Origin: Ardenticatenaceae bacterium
GTDB lineage: Bacteria; Chloroflexota; Anaerolineae; Promineifilales; Promineifilaceae
DNA length: 64,000 nucleotides
Direction of reading: 5' to 3'
Assembly: GCA_020634455.1 (NCBI GenBank)
Contig: JACKBQ010000001.1
Span: forward strand, 2,232,001 to 2,296,000
Position 1 is the stretch's first letter, and every line of letters starts with the position of its first letter. A program made the position numbers and the translations under genes. Below the pieces are notes generated by a model. It saw nothing but the letters and a program-made list of their open reading frames with translations, did not search any database and was not told the DNA's origin. Of the stretch, positions 59,019 through 64,000 are shown in pieces.

Positions 59019-59804
59019 AAACAATGCTAGAGGCCCATGACCGCCGCCAAGCTGCCAGTTGGCGGCGTGTTGGATGGCACGATGGGTGAATTGTTGGGCT
59101 TGGGAGATGGCATCTGCAAGGGACAGTCCCTGCGCCAAAAAGGCACAAGTCGCTGCTGAAAGCGTGTCGCCGGAGCCGTGGGTGTTTTGCGTTTCCAGGT
59201 GCGGCTGGTGAAAATCGGTGAAGGTTTGGCCGTCGAACAAAACATCCACCAGTTCCTCGCCGTCGAGGAACCCTTTGATGAGCACGTTTTTAGCGCCGAT
59301 TTGGTGCAGGCGCATGGCGGCACGGCGCAGCTTGGCGTAGGAATCTATGGGGGAAGTTTGCAGAAGTACGGCCGTTTCCCCCAAATTCGGCGTTACTAAA
59401 TCAGCAATTGGCAAAAGATAGGCTAAATAAAGCTGCCGTACCGCATCGGGGAACATTTGTTGGCCACGATGGTTTACCAGCACGGGGTCAATAACAATGT
59501 GAGCGGGGCGATATTTTTGCAGCACGGCGGAAATGGCAATCACCAGTTCCTCTCGCCCCAGAAAGCCGGTTTTTACGGCCGTTGCCCCATAATCACTCAG
59601 TACGGCGTCCAGCTGCGACTGCACAAATTGGGGCGTCATCCAGGCGACGTTTTGCACGGTGAGGCTGTTTTGAGCGGTAACGGCCGTAATCGCACTCATC
59701 CCGTAGCCGCCCAGCACCGTCCACGTCTTCAGGTCTGCCTGGATACCTGCCGCCCCGCCGCTGTCCGAGCCGCCAATGGTGAGGAGTTTGACTGGTTCGT
59801 TCAT
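59007..59804 (-). CDS. thiD: Hydroxymethylpyrimidine/phosphomethylpyrimidine kinase
   Basis: ThiD phosphorylates HMP and HMP-phosphate in thiamine synthesis. The 265-residue protein has TIGGSDSGGAAGIQADLK at the start, VKTGFLG, DPVLVNHRG, TPNLGETAVLL and the anion-hole motif NTHGSGDTLSAA. Members of this family can also act on pyridoxal. I chose ATG 59804; the longer frame overlaps the reductase gene. The C-terminal TENA module of some ThiD proteins is absent. No other thi genes are near. Confidence 0.93.
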   Translation of the reverse strand: MNEPVKLLTIGGSDSGGAAGIQADLKTWTVLGGYGMSAITAVTAQNSLTVQNVAWMTPQFVQSQLDAVLSDYGATAVKTGFLGREELVIAISAVLQKYRPAHIVIDPVLVNHRGQQMFPDAVRQLYLAYLLPIADLVTPNLGETAVLLQTSPIDSYAKLRRAAMRLHQIGAKNVLIKGFLDGEELVDVLFDGQTFTDFHQPHLETQNTHGSGDTLSAATCAFLAQGLSLADAISQAQQFTHRAIQHAANWQLGGGHGPLALFSNK

Positions 59805-59901
59805 AATTTGAGTAGGGCGCTGATTTGCCTGATTCCCATAATTTTGTTGGGGGATTCTGCCATCAGGCCAATCATAAAAATCAGGGTAATCAGCGTTCCA
59901 T

Positions 59902-60285
59902 TCACTCCGTAAAAATAACTTCAATGAGCGGGCTGCCCGTGAGCAGATCGTCCAACGATTCGACCTGTTCCCGGTACCAGGCCAATGCCGGATCGCTAAA
60001 GAGGGTCCGGCGCTCGATGGGATTGAGCACAAAACGCGCGCGAGCCGGTAAATCGGCCTGCACCGACTCTTTTAAATGGAAGATGAAGTTGGGGTTTTTC
60101 AGCAAATTGGCATACCAGTCACGCGGACCGGGCGTACCGGTGATGTAAGTACGGCCGTTTACCTGCCTGAACCAAATTTCAATCCGCTTGGGCTGTCCGC
60201 TCTTTCGCCCCATCGTGGTAATGTCAATTGTCTCGTCCGTGACCAACGCCTGTCTGATTTTCTTGTCCATCTGCGTATTCCTCAT
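59902..60285 (-). CDS. Deazaflavin (F420)-type nitroreductase family protein
   Basis: The protein of about 127 residues matches the F420-dependent Ddn-like family. The marks are TMGRKSGQPKRIEIWF, RTYITGTPGPRDWYANLLKNP and the closing PLIEVIF. Members reduce quinones or nitro compounds with F420H2 or bind other flavins. The start is uncertain among ATG codons at 60309, 60285 and 60270; I use 60285, which has GGGATGG before it. It lies 97 bases upstream of thiD on the same strand. Confidence 0.83.
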   Translation of the reverse strand: MRNTQMDKKIRQALVTDETIDITTMGRKSGQPKRIEIWFRQVNGRTYITGTPGPRDWYANLLKNPNFIFHLKESVQADLPARARFVLNPIERRTLFSDPALAWYREQVESLDDLLTGSPLIEVIFTE

Positions 60286-60392
60286 CTCCATCCCATTTTT
60301 CACCTGCATTTTAGCATACCCATTGCCGATTCAGGCAAGAGCGGTTAGGATTCAGGTTCAACAATCCGACCTTATACTAAGGCGGATTATGT

Positions 60393-60456
60393 AAACCTAT
60401 AACCAAAGACCTATAACCAAAGACCTATAACCAAAGACCTATAACCAAAGACCTTA
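60393..60456. repeat. Tandem 14-bp repeat ACCTATAACCAAAG, four copies
   Basis: Four perfect units of ACCTATAACCAAAG (two heptads each) and part of a fifth lie about 20 bases left of the IS110 element. The units are too short and have no spacers, so they are not a CRISPR array. Confidence 0.92.
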
Positions 60457-60499
60457 ATATAAGGTTTTAAAATCTTGCAGAACCTTAACAAGAGAATAG

Positions 60500-60712
60500 A
60501 AGACAAAGTACAATCGAACTGGCAATGAATCCCGTCAAAGACCTAACACCCATTGAGGCCGTCTGTCAGATAGGGATGAACACAAGGCCGTTCTCATTCA
60601 GAGGCTGTGTAGAATCAAATGGTGGTGCTACGACACCGAGACCTTTTTGTATAAGGTAAGCGCCCAGAACAAGCGCCTGAGTTCACTGCCAAATCAACAA
60701 GAGGTGAAAAAG
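60500..60712 (+). ncRNA. Candidate bridge RNA region of the IS110 element
   Basis: The 213-base stretch between the left repeat and the transposase start has no gene and contains pairable segments (for example GAGGCCGTCTG with CAAGGCCGTTCTC and GGTGGTGCTACGACACC near 60620). Well-studied IS110 elements express a bridge RNA from this place that pairs with target and donor DNA. I could not fold it or find the loops by hand. Confidence 0.45.
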
Positions 60713-61687
60713 ATGAAAGAGATGCTTGCTGCTGTTGCCGGCATTGACGTTTCCAAAAAGACGCTGGATGTGACCTTGCTCAATGAAAAAGGGGGTAAGC
60801 AGCGAAAGCGGTTTGCCAATACAACAGCGGGCATTAAAGACTTGCTTACCTGGCTGGCTCAAAAAACAAGTAGGGCGGTGCATGTGTGCCTGGAATCTAC
60901 CAGTGTCTATTGGGAAGATGTCGCTGAAGCGCTGCATGAGGCAGGGCAAGTCGTAAGCGTCGTCAATCCAGTGCGCATCAAAGGGTATGCAATGAGTCAA
61001 CTGCGCCGGAGTAAGACAGACCCACTTGATGGGGATGTGATAGCGGATTTTTGCCGCACGCAAAAACCAGACTTGTGGCAGCCGCCTACGGCTGAACAGA
61101 AGAAGCTGCGTGCGTTGGTGCGTCATTTGGAAGCGCTGAAGAAAAGCCGGACCCAACAGCAAAATCGCCTGTCAACTTGTCGGGATGAGGAAGTGCGAGC
61201 ATCCTTGGAGATGGTTTTGGCCACATTGCAACAGGAAATTGAGCGCCTAGAAAAACGGATACGTGATTTCATTGACCAATATCCTGATTTGAAGCAAAAA
61301 AAGGAGCTGTTGGAACCCATTAAAGGGTTTGGCAAGAAAACAGCCATCCACATTTTAGCTGAGATGTATGACCTGTCTGAATACAAAAACGCCAAAGCGG
61401 TGGCTGCCGATGCTGGTGTGACAGCTTCCCACTACCGTTCCGGTACGTCGGTGCGGAAACGGTCAAAGATGTCCCGTATGGGCAAAGCAACGATTCGTTC
61501 AGCGCTTTATTTTCCATCGATCAGCGCGATACATCACAATCCTGTGGTTAAGCAGTTAGCCAATCGCCTCACCGCTAAGGGGAAGAAGAAATCGGTGATT
61601 CGTGTGGCTGCCATGCGTAAGCTGATGCATTTGGCATTTGGCGTGTTGAAGAATCAGACGCCTTTTGACCCTGCTTATGCTGGTTAA
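60713..61687 (+). CDS. IS110-family transposase/recombinase
   Basis: The 324-residue protein has the N-terminal RuvC-like DEDD domain (GIDVSKKTLDV, CLESTSVYWED, RRSKTDPLDGDVIADF). A central coiled coil follows at about 130-205. The C-terminal domain holds the catalytic Ser region (IKGFGKKTA, DAGVTASHYRSGTSVR, KMSRMGKATIRSALY). GAGGTGAAAAAG precedes ATG 60713. The frame is intact, so the element may be active. Confidence 0.95.
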   Translation: MKEMLAAVAGIDVSKKTLDVTLLNEKGGKQRKRFANTTAGIKDLLTWLAQKTSRAVHVCLESTSVYWEDVAEALHEAGQVVSVVNPVRIKGYAMSQLRRSKTDPLDGDVIADFCRTQKPDLWQPPTAEQKKLRALVRHLEALKKSRTQQQNRLSTCRDEEVRASLEMVLATLQQEIERLEKRIRDFIDQYPDLKQKKELLEPIKGFGKKTAIHILAEMYDLSEYKNAKAVAADAGVTASHYRSGTSVRKRSKMSRMGKATIRSALYFPSISAIHHNPVVKQLANRLTAKGKKKSVIRVAAMRKLMHLAFGVLKNQTPFDPAYAG

Positions 61688-61845
61688 GCCATTTTGTTCT
61701 CTATTCTCTTGTTAAGGTTCTAGCTTCAATAGAAACGTAGTATCTGACAGGTTTTCGTCGCGATGATTCCTACATCTCGAACAAACCTGGGTCTCACGAA
61801 ATTATAGAAACGGTCGTAGGAACCACCCCCATTTAAAAATTTCTA

Positions 61846-61907
61846 GCCACAGAGATCACAGAGGACTCAGAGAATAATATCTCTAAAATCTCTATGCCCT
61901 CTGTGGC
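61846..61907. repeat. CCACAGAG-family inverted repeat
   Basis: GCCACAGAG (61846-61854) pairs with CTCTGTGGC (61899-61907). Between them, ATCACAGAGGACTCAGAG and ATCTCTAAAATCTCTA pair further. It is a longer relative of the copy at 9101. It lies in the 206-base spacer after the IS110 element, before the ABC-F gene. Confidence 0.78.
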
Positions 61908-61927
61908 CAAATTTACAGGATAAAACG

Positions 61928-63565
61928 ATGTTAGTAGCCAACGATATCACCCTCTCCTTTGGGCAGCGGGTGCTTTTTAAAGACGTCAATCTCAAATTTC
62001 TGCCCGGCAACTGCTACGGCCTCATCGGGGCCAACGGCGCGGGCAAATCGACCTTCCTCAAGGTGCTGGCCGGGGAAATCGAACCCAATCGCGGCGACGT
62101 ACTGACCGATCCCAACGAGCGCATCGCCGTGTTGCAGCAAGATCAGTTCGCCTTCGACGATTACACAGTGCTGGAAACGGTCATCATGGGGCACAAGCAG
62201 CTGTACGAAATCCAAAAAGCGCGTGATGCCATCTACGCCAAGCCCGACTTTTCTGAAGAGGACGGCATTCTGGCCGCCGATCTGGAAGCCACCTTTGCCG
62301 AGCTGAACGGCTACGAAGCAGAATCCGAAGCAGCGACGCTGCTTAAGGGGCTGGGCATCGAAGAAGAACTGCTGACGCGATACATGCACGACTTGGAAGG
62401 TACGCAAAAGGTGCGGGTTTTGCTGGCCCAGGCGATGTTTGGCAATCCAGACATTTTGCTGCTGGACGAGCCGACCAACCAGCTGGACCTGGACACCATC
62501 GGCTGGCTGGAAGATTTTTTGTTCCGCTTCAACAACACCGTCATCGTCGTGTCGCATGACCGGCACTTCCTCAACAACGTCTGCACCCACATCGCCGACA
62601 TTGATTACGGCAAGATTCAGCTGTACGTGGGTAACTACGAATTCTGGTACGAATCCAGCCAGCTGGCGATGGAGCAGCGCAAAAATGAGAAGAAAAAGCG
62701 CGAAGACAAAATCAAGGAATTGGAAGAGTTTGTGCGTCGCTTTAGCGCCAATGTTTCCAAAGCGCGGCAGGCCACGTCGCGGCGCAAGCTCATAGACAAG
62801 CTGACGATGGATGAGCTGCCCGCCAGCACCCGTCGCTTTCCCTTTGTGGGGTTCGACCCGGAACGGCCGTGTGGCAAGGTCGTCCTGCGCGTCGAAAATC
62901 TCAGCAAAGCGGTGGATGGTGCACCCGCCCTGAGCAACTTCAATTTGGAAGTGAACCAGGGGGACAAGATCGCCTTCATTGGTGACAACGATCTGGTAAA
63001 AACCACCCTGTTTGATATTTTGGCGGGGGAGTTGGAGGCAGATTACGGCCGTTACGAATGGGGCACCACCATCACCATGTCTTACTTCCCCAAAGAAAAC
63101 AGCGCTTACTTCGACACCGACCTGAATTTGGTAGAGTGGCTGCGCCAGTACGCCACCGTGGACGACAGCGAAACCTTCCTGCGCGGCTTTTTGGGGCGAA
63201 TGCTGTTCTCTGGTGAGGAGGCGCTGAAAAACACGCGGGTACTCTCTGGCGGCGAAAAAGTGCGCTGCATGCTGTCGCGCATGATGCTCAGCGGGGCCAA
63301 CGCGCTGATGCTGGATGAGCCGACCAACCATTTGGATTTGGAAGCAATCACCGCGCTGAACAAGGGGCTGATCAAGTTCTCCGAAGTGGCGCTGTTTGCC
63401 TCGCACGACTATGAGTTTGTCAACACCATCGCCAACCGCATTGTGGAAATTGCGCCCGGCGGCACCATTGACCGGATGATGACGCTGGAAGCGTACCTGG
63501 CTGACCCCACCATCGCCGCCCTGCGCCGCGAGCTGTACCACGGCGAACACGCCATGATGTTATAA
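61928..63565 (+). CDS. ABC-F family ATPase, YbiT-like
   Basis: The 545-residue protein has two ABC modules and no membrane domain; ABC-F proteins act on the ribosome. Module 1 has Walker A GANGAGKST, but its signature reads LEGTQKVRVLLAQAM instead of LSGG. Module 2 has a normal signature (LSGGEKVRC), but its P-loop is GDNDLVKTT, where two Gly of GxxGxGK are replaced. Both Walker B motifs are normal (LLLDEPTNQLD and LMLDEPTNHLD). The linker holds the basic helices (FSANVSKARQATSRRKLIDKL). It resembles E. coli YbiT over its full length. Confidence 0.93.
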   Translation: MLVANDITLSFGQRVLFKDVNLKFLPGNCYGLIGANGAGKSTFLKVLAGEIEPNRGDVLTDPNERIAVLQQDQFAFDDYTVLETVIMGHKQLYEIQKARDAIYAKPDFSEEDGILAADLEATFAELNGYEAESEAATLLKGLGIEEELLTRYMHDLEGTQKVRVLLAQAMFGNPDILLLDEPTNQLDLDTIGWLEDFLFRFNNTVIVVSHDRHFLNNVCTHIADIDYGKIQLYVGNYEFWYESSQLAMEQRKNEKKKREDKIKELEEFVRRFSANVSKARQATSRRKLIDKLTMDELPASTRRFPFVGFDPERPCGKVVLRVENLSKAVDGAPALSNFNLEVNQGDKIAFIGDNDLVKTTLFDILAGELEADYGRYEWGTTITMSYFPKENSAYFDTDLNLVEWLRQYATVDDSETFLRGFLGRMLFSGEEALKNTRVLSGGEKVRCMLSRMMLSGANALMLDEPTNHLDLEAITALNKGLIKFSEVALFASHDYEFVNTIANRIVEIAPGGTIDRMMTLEAYLADPTIAALRRELYHGEHAMML

Positions 63566-63703
63566 AGCTATCCAGATTACGCAGATTTGAACGCATCCGC
63601 CGCGAATGATCGTTTTCGGATCGATAGGTCAGTAAGATTAAAAATCAATGCAAATCCATAAATGCAGGATTTAACCAAAGAACTGATTTTAAGGAGGTTC
63701 AAT

Positions 63704-64000
63704 ATGAAACAACGGCGGTTAATTGTTGGTTTGTTGATACTTTTTTTCTTTGTTGCCACGGGTGGGTTAACCAGCTGTGCCTTGTTTGAAAATGCCAACA
63801 ACAGCGATCTGTCAAATGCGGTCGGTTTGGCCAGTGAAAATGGCCCCGGCTCTGGCAATTGGGTTCCGCCACGGCCCAAAAACCGTGAGCAATGCCTTCA
63901 GCTTCGGGCTATTGGCGTAAGCCTGGTAGAAGAAGTAGATAAAAACAGTAGCCTGATGGAGCCCATTCGCGCCCGATGTGTACAAAACAAAGAGTTTTTA
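63704..64000 (+). CDS. Lipoprotein of unknown function, cut by the window end
   Basis: The reading frame is open from ATG 63704 to the last base (99 codons seen). A very strong ribosome site, AAGGAGG, lies at 63691-63697. The protein starts MKQRRLIVGLLILFFFV and has the lipobox LTSC near residue 25, so it should be a membrane-anchored lipoprotein. The visible mature part is polar and has three Cys residues after the lipobox. No family is recognisable from this part. The spacer 63566-63703 has a fragment of a dispersed repeat (CCAGATTACGCAGATTTG). Confidence 0.85.
   Translation, partial: MKQRRLIVGLLILFFFVATGGLTSCALFENANNSDLSNAVGLASENGPGSGNWVPPRPKNREQCLQLRAIGVSLVEEVDKNSSLMEPIRARCVQNKEFL

Larger units (their letters stand above)
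60479..61721. mobile_element. IS110-family insertion sequence
   Basis: The element is about 1243 bp. A perfect 21-bp inverted repeat bounds it: AGAACCTTAACAAGAGAATAG without its last base at 60479-60498, and the complement ending at 61721. The left non-coding end is long (about 230 bases) and the right end short (about 35), the layout of IS110-group elements with the guide RNA on the left. There is no ACGGCCGT inside. The core dinucleotide may be AG at both junctions. Confidence 0.82.

Noticed and set aside
60393..60456. Tandem repeats considered as a CRISPR array
   Set aside because: The 14-bp units are contiguous with no spacers, and no cas gene is present.
61931..63550. 539-residue open frame antisense to the ABC-F gene
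   Set aside because: It lies wholly opposite a well-conserved gene, has no ribosome site and its residue pattern is that of a mirrored frame.

Overview
The window is bacterial chromosome with roughly balanced to slightly high GC. It most likely comes from an uncultivated Chloroflexota (Anaerolineae-like) lineage; this is an inference. Supporting traits are many Pro/Thr-rich lipoproteins, several Ser/Thr kinases, a V4R-domain protein paired with a response regulator, an NapH-like polyferredoxin next to a PadR regulator, a deazaflavin-type reductase, an archaeal-type AspRS under a T-box, and a very dense interspersed palindrome, ACGGCCGT (about 100 copies by hand count). I saw no rRNA, tRNA or CRISPR array.

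Layout. 0-6.5 kb: a peptide ABC transporter ATPase, isocitrate dehydrogenase, a zinc-ribbon membrane protein and a cytosolic trypsin-like protease. 6.6-12.6 kb: a lipoprotein metallopeptidase, a bifunctional-nuclease family protein, then a primosome cluster of dnaB, a DnaD-domain protein and a helicase loader carrying two complete AAA+ domains. 12.6-18.5 kb: LysM and secreted proteins, a P-loop kinase/methyltransferase fusion, the polyferredoxin-PadR pair and a GNAT acetyltransferase. 18.5-23.2 kb: two Ser/Thr kinases, one a kinase-phosphatase-FecR-like transmembrane fusion. 23-30 kb: a Calx-beta protein, aroE, a cation/Ca2+ antiporter, a half-length PurL-like protein, a hydrolase, a Nudix-like pseudoenzyme and greA. 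30-34.6 kb: a ClC transporter, then an Asp-specific T-box leader and aspS, followed by a lone FitA-type antitoxin. 34.6-45.5 kb: a beta-propeller lipoprotein, a GT39-type membrane protein, a 1374-residue YfhO-flippase fusion, a V4R/response-regulator pair and a GH1 glycosidase. 45.6-53 kb: asparaginase, a MacAB-like ABC exporter, an MntA-HepT toxin-antitoxin pair. 53-64 kb: a uvrA-tag-ychJ repair operon, an IS630-like element, a PD-(D/E)XK-like hypothetical, thiD, a deazaflavin reductase, an IS110 element with a long non-coding left end, an ABC-F ATPase and a cut-off lipoprotein.

The most unusual layer is repeat DNA rather than any single gene. (1) ACGGCCGT recurs about every 650 bp in genes and spacers but is missing from both insertion sequences. 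(2) Heptanucleotide repeats, built as opposed halves that form hairpins, sit in spacers, in the T-box leader and in frame inside membrane-protein genes, where they encode recurring peptides such as ETGDWRL and SLQSPVS. (3) A long palindrome family beginning GTAGAGACGTTGCA supplies the stop codon of two unrelated genes. These resemble the HIP1 and STRR repeats of cyanobacteria in style, but the sequences differ.
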